A stretch of 8,860 bases of DNA from Alphaproteobacteria bacterium (GCA_013297545.1 JAAFHH010000099.1:1-8860), one strand, 5' to 3'. Positions 1 through 7,168 are shown, counted from the first letter of the stretch. The notes: generated from the sequence alone by a model not told the origin. A program made the numbers and translations.

Positions 1-440
1 ATCACACAACCTTGCAGGCGCTCAAGACCGACAAGGGGATGACCTACCTGCAGGTGCTGTTCCCGCAGCCCCACGCTCTCGATCTCGTGCGGCGCATGGC
101 GGCTGAGTTTCCAGGCGAAGTGCTGACGCACCTGGAATTCGTGCGCTTCCACGGCCAGGTGACCTGCGTCGGTTTGCCGCTTGTGCGCTTCACCACCGAG
201 GCGCGTCTGGCGGACATCGTGCGGGCTTTCGAAGCCGCCGGCTGCCCGGTGTTCGATCCGCACGCCTACACGTTAGAGGAAGGCGGCATGAAGGCGATCG
301 ACCAGGTGCACCTCGCCTTCAAGCGCGATGCAGACCCGAAGGGCCTGCTCAACCCTGGCAAAATGATCGCCTGGGATGATCCGGACTGGACGCCGGCGCG
401 CGTCCAAAGCGTACATCTTTACGCGGCCGGTCCAACCTGA
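1..440 (+). CDS. FAD-binding oxidoreductase (FAD-linked oxidase), C-terminal part, 5' end cut by window
   Basis: The reading frame is open from base 3 (codon CAC) to a TGA at 438-440, so the gene begins before the window; the TTG at 12 is only the first start-like codon inside it. The visible part is about 145 residues. It ends with the pattern KRDADPKGLLNPGKM, which is typical of the C-terminal end of FAD-linked oxidases of the GlcD / D-lactate dehydrogenase / vanillyl-alcohol oxidase superfamily, where a late R-x-x-D-P-x-x-x-L-N-P-G-K segment closes the cap domain. A further H-x-Y-T-x-E-E-G-G-M segment lies about 30 residues earlier. The FAD-binding PP-loop domain would lie upstream and is not visible. 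Family knowledge predicts oxidation of a hydroxy-acid or alcohol with flavin; the substrate cannot be told from this part. It ends 236 bases before the next gene and is probably a separate transcription unit. The superfamily call is fairly sure and the exact enzyme is unknown. Confidence 0.8.
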   Translation, partial: HTTLQALKTDKGMTYLQVLFPQPHALDLVRRMAAEFPGEVLTHLEFVRFHGQVTCVGLPLVRFTTEARLADIVRAFEAAGCPVFDPHAYTLEEGGMKAIDQVHLAFKRDADPKGLLNPGKMIAWDDPDWTPARVQSVHLYAAGPT

Positions 441-465
441 TATTTCTCTCGCGACATAAAGCCGA

Positions 466-482
466 ACCCGCCCGTTGCGGGT
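466..482 (+). terminator. small GC-rich hairpin after the oxidase gene, possible weak terminator
   Basis: Bases 466-471 (ACCCGC) and 477-482 (GCGGGT) are perfect inverted repeats with a 5-base loop, 26 bases after the oxidase stop codon. There is no T-run behind it, so an intrinsic terminator is possible but weak. It may equally be a chance GC-rich inverted repeat. Confidence 0.25.
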
Positions 483-500
483 GGCGCACTATCCTGATCC

Positions 501-519
501 GCTTGGAGCGTTTCCAAGC
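501..519. promoter_or_regulatory. 7-bp perfect inverted repeat, possible operator
   Basis: GCTTGGA at 501-507 is matched exactly by its reverse complement TCCAAGC at 513-519, with 5 bases between. It lies in the leader of the binding protein/kinase pair, about 160 bases before the chosen start. The symmetry fits a dimeric repressor site or a short RNA hairpin. I see no convincing -35/-10 pair next to it, so its role is inference from position and symmetry only. Confidence 0.3.
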
Positions 520-676
520 AGCCGACCGGTAGCGCGCAGGTTGCAGAGCGAGGTGAATTCCGGTGCTTCTCACGGCTGCAATCCGCGGCTACTCTCATAG
601 CTCAGCGGATGGCTGGGGCTCGGCGGGGGCGGCCCCTTTCAGTGGTGGCCGCGCATGGGCGTTTGGGAGAGCACGA

Positions 677-1738
677 ATGGTTAACAGTCGCATCCTACAG
701 GTCCTGTCGAGCGCGGTCGTCGCCGCGCTCTGCATCGGGTCAGCCGTGGCACAGGACCTCCCGCAGGTGCATTTGAAGATCGTTGGTGGCCTCGGCAACG
801 TCAGCCAATACCGCAACTTCGAGGAACCGTTTTGGACCCGCACGGTGCGCGAACGCTCCGGCGGGCGGGTCACGGCCGAAATCTCGCCCTCCGACAGCGT
901 TGGCCTTCGGCAGGTCGAAATTCTTCAGCTGATGCGGCTTGGCGTTATCCCGTTCGGCACCGCGTCGCTGTCCGCGATCGCGACCGAGGATGCGGAAGCC
1001 GCCGGCCTCGATCTCGCGGGCCTGAACCCAGACATCTCCTCCTTGCGCAAGCACATCGCGGCCTATCGCGAGACGTTGGTGAAGCTCTACCGCGAACGTT
1101 ACAATGTTGAAGTGTTGTCGATCTACACCTACCCAGCGCAGGTGGCGTTCTGCAACACGCCGATCCAATCCTTGCGTGATCTCTCCGGCAAGCGGGTGCG
1201 GGTCGCCAGTGTCACCCACGGCGATTTGATCGATGGCTTGGGTGGCCGCGCGGTCAATCTGCCGTTCAACCAGATGATCGACGCGCTGCGCCGCCGGGCG
1301 GTGGATTGCGCGATCACCGGCACCTTGTCTGGCAACTCCGTGCGGATCTTTGAAGTCGCCAACCACGTCTACGCGTTGCCGATCTCCTGGGGGCCGAACA
1401 TCTTGTCGGTCAATCTGAAGTTCTGGGAAGGCCTGCCGGAACCGGTGCGTCAGTTCCTGCGCCATAACCTGGCAGAACTGGAAGACCAGATCTGGGCGAA
1501 CGCCGAACGCGAAACCTTGGAAGGCTTGAACTGCAACACCGGACGCGGCGAATGCACGCTGGGTGTGCGCGCCAACATGACCCTGGTGCCAGTGCGCGCC
1601 GATGACGATGTGCTGCTCAAGCGCATCTTGCGCGAAGTCATCCTGCCGCGCTGGGCTGACCGCTGCGGTGATGAATGCGCCGAGACTTGGAATGCCACCA
1701 TCGGCCGCTTGAGCGGTCTGCAAGCGCCCGTGAATTGA
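677..1738 (+). CDS. DctP/TRAP-type periplasmic substrate-binding protein (probable sensory partner of the downstream kinase)
   Basis: The protein has 353 residues, close to the usual size of DctP-family binding proteins. Residues 1-25 form a signal peptide (MVNSR, then a hydrophobic stretch, then AVA before QDLPQ at about 25/26). There is no lipobox, so the mature protein should be free in the periplasm. The middle carries the DctP-like segment: GKRVRVA at 171-177, with R175 at the place of the conserved carboxylate-binding Arg, then NLPFNQMIDALRRRAVDCA at 194-212. ATG 677 is chosen because it puts the signal peptide at the N-terminus and has GGGAGA (665-670) 6 bases before it. The frame is open further up, and GTG 563 also has a ribosome-site-like GAGGTGA (549-555), but starting there would add 38 residues and bury the signal peptide. 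Six bases separate the stop from the hybrid kinase gene, and no DctQ or DctM membrane subunit follows. I infer ligand sensing rather than import. An unusual feature is the set of six cysteines in the exported part (159, 211, 286, 293, 330, 334). Confidence 0.87.
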   Translation: MVNSRILQVLSSAVVAALCIGSAVAQDLPQVHLKIVGGLGNVSQYRNFEEPFWTRTVRERSGGRVTAEISPSDSVGLRQVEILQLMRLGVIPFGTASLSAIATEDAEAAGLDLAGLNPDISSLRKHIAAYRETLVKLYRERYNVEVLSIYTYPAQVAFCNTPIQSLRDLSGKRVRVASVTHGDLIDGLGGRAVNLPFNQMIDALRRRAVDCAITGTLSGNSVRIFEVANHVYALPISWGPNILSVNLKFWEGLPEPVRQFLRHNLAELEDQIWANAERETLEGLNCNTGRGECTLGVRANMTLVPVRADDDVLLKRILREVILPRWADRCGDECAETWNATIGRLSGLQAPVN

Positions 1739-1744
1739 TCGCTG

Positions 1745-4357
1745 ATGACCACTGATATCCAGCAGCCAGGCGAGGGCGTCGCAGCCGTTGCGACCAAAGT
1801 TGAGGCGCCGACCCGCACGCCTAGCTACTATGGTCGCGCCAAGGTGCTCGCGGTCGCGTTCTCGCTCGTGATTTTGGGTGTGCTTGGGGCGATGGTGTGG
1901 CTGTCGCTCGAGCGCTCCTACCGCATGGTGTTGTCGGAGGGTGAGCGCATCACCTCCAGCCTTGCAGTCGCAGTCGAGACCTTCGTGAGCCGCAGCATCT
2001 TTTCGGTCGACGCGCTGCTGCTTGGTCTGCCCAACACGCTGAACCAGGGCTACCTCGACGTGCCGATGGACGGGCCGGAGGTGAAGCGGGCGCTGCGGCA
2101 GATCAACGAACAAGCCTTCCAGGTGCGTGACGTCCAGCTGATCGACAGCAACGGATTCCTGATCAATGACGGCGGCTCGCGCCGGACCCGGCGCGTCAAT
2201 TTGTCCGGGACGGCCTGGTTCCGCTCCTATCAAGCGGGCGAGGTCAACGGCTTCACGATCTTCCCGCCGTCGTACAACAACCTGCTCGGCGTCTGGTCGA
2301 TCGCGATGGTGCGGCCGTTCGAGTTGGCGAACGGGTTCCGCGGTCTGCTGGTCGCGGACGTGCCGTCGTCCACCTTCTCGGACTTCTTCAATTCGGTCAT
2401 CACGTCCGACAGCACGCGCATCTCGCTGTTCTCGCAAAACGGCTTGCTGATCGCGACCGAACCGCCCGCCGAAGAGCGGCTGGGCAATTCGTTTGCCGAG
2501 CACCCGCAAGTGCAGGACGTGATTTCCGGTAAGCGCAGCGGCGTGATCTACGGGCCGGGCTTTATCGACGAAGGCCAGCGCATCGCGACCTATCGCCAGA
2601 TCCCAGCGCGGCCCTTGGTGGTGTCGGTCAGCTTGGACCAGAGCCGGATGCTCGACAGCTGGTATCGCGACCGGGAGAACGCCTTCTACTTGTTCGGCGG
2701 AATCGCTGCCGTGATCGGGCTGTTGACCATCGTGCTGGTGCGTCTGCTCGATCGCCAGCAACAGGTGCTTGAAGATCTGGTGCTGTCGGAAGCCCGGTCA
2801 GCCGAAAGTGCCCAGCTGTTGCAAACCACGCTCGACAGCATGTCTGAGGGTCTGTCGGTGTTTTCCAGCAGCATGGAGCTGGTGGCCTGGAACCGACAGT
2901 TCATCGACCTGTTGCAGCTGCCGGAAGACTTCAACCGCAGCGGCGTGCACTTGCGCGATATCTTGGCCGAACAGGCCAACCGCGGCGACTTCGGTACGGT
3001 CGACGTGGAAAACGAAGTCAATTCCCGCCTGCAGCGTATGCCGACAACGCGCTGGTCGACCATCGACCGGTCGGGCAGCGACGGCCGGGTGCTGCAGCTG
3101 CGCCGCCGCCCGATGCCTGACGGCGGCTACGTGACGGTCTATTCCGACATCACCCAAGATCGCTTGCGCGAACAGCAGCTGATCCGCGCCCAGGAAACGG
3201 CCGAGCGGGCCAACCGCGCGAAGTCCGAATTCCTGTCGTCGATGAGCCACGAGCTGCGCACGCCGCTGAACGCTGTGCTCGGATATGCCCAGCTGTTGTC
3301 GAACAATCCGGACGAGCCCTTGTCCACCGATCAAGTCGAAGCGGTCGACGCGATCCTGCAGGCCGGCGACCATTTGCTGAAGCTGATCTCCGACGTGCTG
3401 GATCTGGCGCGCATCGAAAGCGGCACGTTTGCGCTGTCGATCGAGCGGGTCCCCGTCGGCGGTGTGCTGGCGCACATCCAACAATCGGTCGCACCCTTGT
3501 CGCGCCGGCGTAATCTCACGCTGTCGGTCACGCAGCCGGAGGCGGATTTCCACGTTTTGTGCGACATGACGCGGCTCAATCAGGTGCTGCTCAACCTCGC
3601 CTCGAACGCGGTGAAGTATAACCGCGAAGGCGGCACGATCCGGATCTACACCACCCTGCTGGACGGCCAAACCCTGCGCTTTAGCGTCGAAGATACGGGC
3701 TATGGCATCGCGCTCGAAAAGCAGCGTGAAGTGTTCCAGGCCTTTAACCGCTTGGGCCAAGAGAACAGCGCGATCGAAGGCACCGGCATTGGGCTTAGCA
3801 TCACACGGCGCCTGGTCGAGTTGATGAACGGCCGCATCGGCTTTGAAAGCACGGAAGGCGAAGGCTCGACATTCTGGGTCGAGTTCACCGTCGCCTCCGG
3901 CATCGATGACGCCAACCCGCTGTTGATGGAAGACGTTCCCGTGGTTGCCCCGACGCAGCATTCGGCGGAACGCTCGCTGCTCTACGTCGAGGACAATCCG
4001 TCCAACCTGCGCTTGATGCAAAAGATCATCGGACGGGTGCCGAATCTGCGGCTCTACACCGCGGTAGACGCGCCGTCTGGTCTGGAGCTTGCCGAAAAGC
4101 TGACGCCGGATTTGATCATCCTCGACATCCACTTGCCGGGCATGGATGGCATCGAGGCGATGGAACGGCTGCGCGATATGCCGGCGACCAGCGCCATCCC
4201 GGTGCTGGCGCTGTCGGCCTCCGCGATGCCGCGGGACATCGAAAAGGCGATGCAGGCGGGCTTCCGCAAGTATCTGACCAAGCCAATCAACGTGGCGGAA
4301 TTGCTGTCCTCGATCGAGGAGCATCTGTCGGAAGATCTGGCTGAGACACTGCATTGA
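1745..4357 (+). CDS. hybrid sensor histidine kinase (Cache-PAS-HisKA-HATPase-REC)
   Basis: An inner-membrane kinase of 870 residues. A first membrane segment lies at about 33-54 and a second at about 313-334. The roughly 260 residues between them resemble a double Cache sensor domain (VQLIDSNGFLINDGG near 130-144, LFSQNGLLIATE near 228-239). A PAS domain follows at about 355-475. The HisKA H-box SHELRTPLNAVLGY puts the phosphorylated histidine at 502. The ATPase domain shows the N-box (N617 and N621), D650-T-G-Y-G, and the G2 box GTGIGL at 679-684. A receiver domain at about 743-862 has acidic E749 and D750, phospho-acceptor D794 in LIILDIHLPGMDG, and K846 in the LTKP motif. All catalytic residues are present, so it should be active. 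There is no Hpt or DNA-binding output domain, so the phosphate must pass to a separate partner. The gene starts 6 bases after the DctP-type gene without a clear ribosome site of its own, which suggests translational coupling. The periplasmic domain is a likely contact for that binding protein (inference). Confidence 0.95.
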   Translation: MTTDIQQPGEGVAAVATKVEAPTRTPSYYGRAKVLAVAFSLVILGVLGAMVWLSLERSYRMVLSEGERITSSLAVAVETFVSRSIFSVDALLLGLPNTLNQGYLDVPMDGPEVKRALRQINEQAFQVRDVQLIDSNGFLINDGGSRRTRRVNLSGTAWFRSYQAGEVNGFTIFPPSYNNLLGVWSIAMVRPFELANGFRGLLVADVPSSTFSDFFNSVITSDSTRISLFSQNGLLIATEPPAEERLGNSFAEHPQVQDVISGKRSGVIYGPGFIDEGQRIATYRQIPARPLVVSVSLDQSRMLDSWYRDRENAFYLFGGIAAVIGLLTIVLVRLLDRQQQVLEDLVLSEARSAESAQLLQTTLDSMSEGLSVFSSSMELVAWNRQFIDLLQLPEDFNRSGVHLRDILAEQANRGDFGTVDVENEVNSRLQRMPTTRWSTIDRSGSDGRVLQLRRRPMPDGGYVTVYSDITQDRLREQQLIRAQETAERANRAKSEFLSSMSHELRTPLNAVLGYAQLLSNNPDEPLSTDQVEAVDAILQAGDHLLKLISDVLDLARIESGTFALSIERVPVGGVLAHIQQSVAPLSRRRNLTLSVTQPEADFHVLCDMTRLNQVLLNLASNAVKYNREGGTIRIYTTLLDGQTLRFSVEDTGYGIALEKQREVFQAFNRLGQENSAIEGTGIGLSITRRLVELMNGRIGFESTEGEGSTFWVEFTVASGIDDANPLLMEDVPVVAPTQHSAERSLLYVEDNPSNLRLMQKIIGRVPNLRLYTAVDAPSGLELAEKLTPDLIILDIHLPGMDGIEAMERLRDMPATSAIPVLALSASAMPRDIEKAMQAGFRKYLTKPINVAELLSSIEEHLSEDLAETLH

Positions 4358-4420
4358 AACCCGCGCGCGGCGCAGTGGTATTATCGCCGTGACCAATGCT
4401 ATCGTTTGCGGGTATTCACC

Positions 4421-4476
4421 GGGCCAGCGCCGCTGCGGCGCTTGACCTGGGCCGGCGCCGGTGCGGCGCCAACCTG
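4421..4476. repeat. 28-base tandem direct duplication, each copy a 7-bp hairpin
   Basis: Copy 1 (4421-4448) and copy 2 (4449-4476) both begin GGGCC and carry a TGCGGCGC core. Copy 1 folds as AGCGCCG (4426-4432), loop CTG, CGGCGCT (4436-4442). Copy 2 folds as GGCGCCG (4454-4460), loop GTG, CGGCGCC (4464-4470). The outer pair changes from A-T to G-C on both sides, so pairing is kept, while the loop is free to differ. No T-run follows, so a standard intrinsic terminator is doubtful. It sits 63 bases after the kinase stop and ends 20 bases before the acetyltransferase start. Confidence 0.7.
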
Positions 4477-4496
4477 AAGTAGGGTGAGGCGAGACG

Positions 4497-5096
4497 ATGC
4501 TGCTGCGCAAGGGTGCCGTTCTAGATCAACGCGGCGGTGAACGACGAGAACCCCACCGCGCCGATATTGGTCGGCGGATGGAGGAGCAGCCGCGCCGGCG
4601 CTTTCGCCTGCGCCCGGCCAGCGACGATGATGGGCAGGCGCTGCTGACCCTGGTTTCGACCGTGTGGAGCGAATACCCGACCAAGAAGTTCGACTTCGCA
4701 AAAGACGGCCCGGCCTATGATACGATGGCCAGCCGGTACCGCGCTCAGAGCGGGGATCTCTGGGTCGTGGTGGATACGGATTCCAACGTGCTGGTCGGCT
4801 CGATCGGCGTGGTGCCGGCAGAAACGCCGGGCGGTATGGAGCTGCAAAAGCTCTACGTGTCGTCCAGTGCGCGCGGCCACAACCTCGGCCGCGTGCTGTG
4901 CAACCGGGTCGAGCGGTTCTCGCGCATGGCCGGTGCGGCCTATGTCGATTTGTGGAGCGACGTGGTGCTGACCCACGCGCACCGCCTCTATGAAGACATC
5001 GGCTATGTTCGTGGGGACGCCACGCGTGCCTACGCCGATATCTCGGCCACTGTGCGCTACTACTACCGCAAAGACATCACACCGACTTTGCAGTAA
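4497..5096 (+). CDS. GNAT-family N-acetyltransferase
   Basis: A cytoplasmic protein of 199 residues that should move an acetyl group from acetyl-CoA to an amine; the substrate is not predictable. The GNAT core begins at FRLRPASDDD (36-45). The beta4/alpha3 acetyl-CoA motif is KLYVSSSARGHNLGRVL (119-135 region), with the pyrophosphate-binding R-G-H-N-L-G loop at 126-131. AHRLYEDIGYV (161-171) is the typical C-terminal motif, with Y165 at the usual general-acid place. ATG 4497 has GTGAGG (4484-4489) 7 bases before it. ATG 4578 (MEEQPRRR) is a real alternative, because the first 27 residues are Arg-rich and lie outside the fold. The gene follows the kinase by 139 bases, with the hairpin repeat between, so it may be its own unit. 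Its last 20 bases overlap the 3' end of the convergent MFS gene. Family is sure; start is uncertain. Confidence 0.87.
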   Translation: MLLRKGAVLDQRGGERREPHRADIGRRMEEQPRRRFRLRPASDDDGQALLTLVSTVWSEYPTKKFDFAKDGPAYDTMASRYRAQSGDLWVVVDTDSNVLVGSIGVVPAETPGGMELQKLYVSSSARGHNLGRVLCNRVERFSRMAGAAYVDLWSDVVLTHAHRLYEDIGYVRGDATRAYADISATVRYYYRKDITPTLQ

Positions 5097-6324
5097 CCAG
5101 CCGGCGTACGATCCCAATCGCCAGCAACGACGGCAGACCGATCGCCAGGAAGCCCAGCGCCCAGCCGCTCGGCTCACCCAAGCGCGGGCCACCAAGGTCG
5201 AGTGCGAGGCCAAAGGCAACCGGGGAGAACAGCCCGGCTGAGAAGCCGAGAGCCGAATAGATCGCCATAGTCGCACCGCGCTGGTCCGGCTTAGCGCTGC
5301 TGACCACACCGGCGGTCAGCACGGCGGAATCCGACATCACGAGCCCGTAGTAGATCGCGACCAGCACGACCGTCAGCGCCAAGGACAAGGGCGCGGCGAG
5401 GGCTGCCGCGATGCCGACCAGCGGTGTCGCAATCATGATCGAGGCGAGCAGCTGCATTCGGCTAAAGCGCGCAGCCAGTTCGTTGGTGCCGATGGAAGTG
5501 ACCAACCCCGTCAGGCTGATCAAGGCGGCAATGTTGGTGGGTGTCGCCCAACCGGCAGCGTCGCCCAATTCATCGGCGCGGTAGATGACCGCGAAGGCAA
5601 GGAAGCCGACCATCCAGGAGCGTAGGCCATAGAGTTCCCAGGTGTGCGCGGTGTAGCCGAGCACAAAGCCAAGTGCGGGGCGGTTGCGCAGCACCAAGCG
5701 GAAGCCTTCGATCAGCGAGCGGTTGACGGCAGCCGGGTCTGGTGGCCGCGGTGCCACGCACATCAAGGCGACCAAGCCCGCGATCAGTGGCCCGATGCCG
5801 GCGGCAAAAAACGCCCAGCGCCAGCCAAGCCCGGCTTCCAACCAGCCAGCGAGCGCGAAGGACGCGCCAAGCCCGATGCCGGAGAGGGCAGTATAGAACG
5901 CCGTCGCACGGCTGTGCATCGGCTGGGGAATGCGATCGGTCAACAGCTTCAAGCCGGGCATGAAGATGCCCGCAAAGCCGGCGCCAAACAGCGCTTGGCC
6001 GGCGAGAGCAACCCAGAACCCTTCGGCGACGAACCCGAACAGAAACGAACCCGACGCGGCGACCAGCGACGATCCGAAGTAAACAAAGCGAGCGTCGTAG
6101 CGGTCAGTCCAGGAGGACAGGATCGGCACCGCCAGAACATAAGCGAAGAACAATACGCCGCCGATCAAGCCGGCCTGCCAATTGTCCAGCCCCCAGTCCG
6201 CGCGCAAAGTCGGCAGCAAGGCAGGGAAGGTGGCGAACCCTGCCATGCACAGGATTTCGCACACGCACATGGCAGTGACCAGCTTGTACCCGGTCAATCC
6301 GCGCCGTGACTGCTTAACGTCCAT
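5077..6324 (-). CDS. major facilitator superfamily (MFS) transporter
   Basis: A 415-residue inner-membrane protein made almost entirely of hydrophobic segments broken by short loops, consistent with the usual 12-helix MFS fold and length. The loop between helices 2 and 3 holds a variant of MFS motif A (SWTDRYDARF at 71-80, with D74, R75 and R79). FGAGFAGIFMPGLKLLTDR (113-131) and the GIGLGASFALAGWLEAGLGWRW stretch near 149-170 match helices 4 and 5 of MFS exporters and anion porters. A longer charged loop near 193-214 separates the two halves. The start ATG at 6322-6324 is the only sensible start; a GGAGG lies 18 bases before it, further away than usual. It is the last of three same-strand genes, 73 bases after the second binding protein. 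Whether it moves the ligand of those proteins is open, because MFS carriers do not normally use binding proteins. Substrate unknown. Confidence 0.92.
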   Translation of the reverse strand: MDVKQSRRGLTGYKLVTAMCVCEILCMAGFATFPALLPTLRADWGLDNWQAGLIGGVLFFAYVLAVPILSSWTDRYDARFVYFGSSLVAASGSFLFGFVAEGFWVALAGQALFGAGFAGIFMPGLKLLTDRIPQPMHSRATAFYTALSGIGLGASFALAGWLEAGLGWRWAFFAAGIGPLIAGLVALMCVAPRPPDPAAVNRSLIEGFRLVLRNRPALGFVLGYTAHTWELYGLRSWMVGFLAFAVIYRADELGDAAGWATPTNIAALISLTGLVTSIGTNELAARFSRMQLLASIMIATPLVGIAAALAAPLSLALTVVLVAIYYGLVMSDSAVLTAGVVSSAKPDQRGATMAIYSALGFSAGLFSPVAFGLALDLGGPRLGEPSGWALGFLAIGLPSLLAIGIVRRLVTAKSV

Positions 6325-6377
6325 TGTGCCCGAGCAAATCTGCCTCCGGCGGGGACGCTATCAGCCGAACCAATGGG

Positions 6378-6393
6378 TGGAAAGTGTTTTCCA
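6378..6393. promoter_or_regulatory. 16-base palindrome between binding protein and MFS genes
   Basis: TGGAAA (6378-6383), GTGT, TTTCCA (6388-6393) is a perfect 6-bp inverted repeat. It begins 4 bases past the stop codon of the second binding protein on the minus strand and lies 54 bases before the MFS start. It could be a repressor site controlling the MFS gene separately or a small hairpin at the end of the binding protein message. On the minus strand it is not followed by a T-run. Confidence 0.35.
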
Positions 6394-6397
6394 ACGC

Positions 6398-7156
6398 TCA
6401 GCGCAGGACCTCGAACGAGCGGACCAGACCCGTCACGCCGGCACGATCGAGGGCGGCACCAAAGCTCGGGCTGTCGAGGACGGCGCGCAACGCTGTGTTC
6501 AACCGGTCGATATCGGCTTGGGCAAAGCGATCGTTGTTGAGCGCGATGCTGAGCTCGATGCCGGCAATCGCGGTCGGCAGGGCCTCGATTTGGTCCGCGA
6601 GGGCCAGCTCGCGCGCTTGGAATAGGCCGGTGATCGATCCAACAATCGCTGCATCGACCCGGCCCAACGCGACCAACCGCAGGTTGTTCGCCCGCTCCGC
6701 ATTCGGCTGCAGCGTCACGCCCGGCGTGCCGTCGATGCCGGGGTAGGTGAAGCCGGTTTGGGTTGCGATCGTCTTGCCAGCCAGGTCGCTCGGCCGCTGG
6801 AAGCCGAAGCCGCGGCCCTTGGGCGTGATCAGGATCGAGTATTCGGTGACCAGCGGGATTGAGAACCAGGCGGTGCGCGCCCGCTCTGGCGTGGCCAATA
6901 CCGACAGCGCGCCATCAATCTGCTTGGCGCTGAGCTGCGCGTAGAGGCGTGCAAACGGCAGCGGCTGGTAGGTCGGCTCAAACCCAGCGCGGCGCAGCGC
7001 CTCGTCGGCCAAGGTGCCGAGAAAGCCAACCGCTTTGCCGCCCTCAAGGCCGACCACCGGCAAGTTCGGTGGCACTGCAAGTTCGATCGGGCGGGCGGTT
7101 GCCACACCCGGCGTGCTGAGCAGCAGCACAGCGACGGACCACAGCAGCGTTTTCAT
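6398..7156 (-). CDS. family-3 periplasmic substrate-binding protein, copy 1 (SBP_bac_3 type)
   Basis: A 252-residue exported binding protein with a signal peptide at 1-21 (MKTLLWSVAVLLLS, cleavage after ATA before RPIEL). The mature part reads as the two-lobed family-3 fold: GFLGTLADEALRRAGF at 44-59, IDGALSVLATPERARTAWF at 80-98, AGKTIATQTG at 126-135, and LVALGRVDAAIVGS at 161-174. ATG at 7154-7156 is chosen because it starts the signal peptide and has a strong GGAGGT 6 bases before it; the frame stays open 17 codons further up without such a site. The Arg of the T-P-E-R segment (R92) matches the carboxylate-binding Arg of HisJ-like proteins, but the place of the amino-group-binding Asp holds Gly (G173), by my reading. 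It is about 63% identical to the next upstream copy. No ABC permease or ATPase is encoded nearby. The ligand may not be a plain alpha-amino acid. Confidence 0.87.
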   Translation of the reverse strand: MKTLLWSVAVLLLSTPGVATARPIELAVPPNLPVVGLEGGKAVGFLGTLADEALRRAGFEPTYQPLPFARLYAQLSAKQIDGALSVLATPERARTAWFSIPLVTEYSILITPKGRGFGFQRPSDLAGKTIATQTGFTYPGIDGTPGVTLQPNAERANNLRLVALGRVDAAIVGSITGLFQARELALADQIEALPTAIAGIELSIALNNDRFAQADIDRLNTALRAVLDSPSFGAALDRAGVTGLVRSFEVLR

Positions 7157-7162
7157 GGGGCG

Positions 7163-7168
7163 ACCTCC
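7163..7168 (-). promoter_or_regulatory. strong ribosome-binding site deciding the start of binding protein copy 1
   Basis: The minus strand reads GGAGGT at 7168-7163, 6 bases before ATG 7156-7154. This is the best ribosome site in the window and favours that start over the upstream in-frame ATG at 7207. Confidence 0.75.

Noticed and set aside
590..625. tRNA-like D-arm text (TAGCTCAGCGGATGG)
   Set aside because: No acceptor stem, anticodon arm or T-arm with GGTTCGA-like sequence can be placed around it.
625..640. GGGG-GCGG-CCCC-TTT as an intrinsic terminator
   Set aside because: Only a 4-bp stem and three T bases; it lies directly before a gene start and is probably chance in GC-rich DNA.
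563..676. GTG 563 as the start of the TRAP-type binding protein, with a fair ribosome site at 549-555
   Set aside because: It would put 38 unrelated residues before a clear signal peptide; ATG 677 has its own ribosome site and gives the normal length.
740..4510. Long open frames on the minus strand opposite the binding protein and kinase genes (740-2761 and 2798-4510)
   Set aside because: They mirror well-supported plus-strand genes, have His/Arg/Gln-rich sequences without recognisable domains or ribosome sites, and are expected from strong GC codon bias.
4521..5309. Minus-strand 262-residue frame over the acetyltransferase
   Set aside because: It is opposite a GNAT gene with clear motifs and overlaps the end of the MFS gene; no domain is seen.
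5644..6309. Plus-strand 221-residue frame opposite the MFS gene
   Set aside because: Gln/Arg/Lys-rich low-complexity translation opposite a strongly hydrophobic MFS protein; it is a shadow of that gene.
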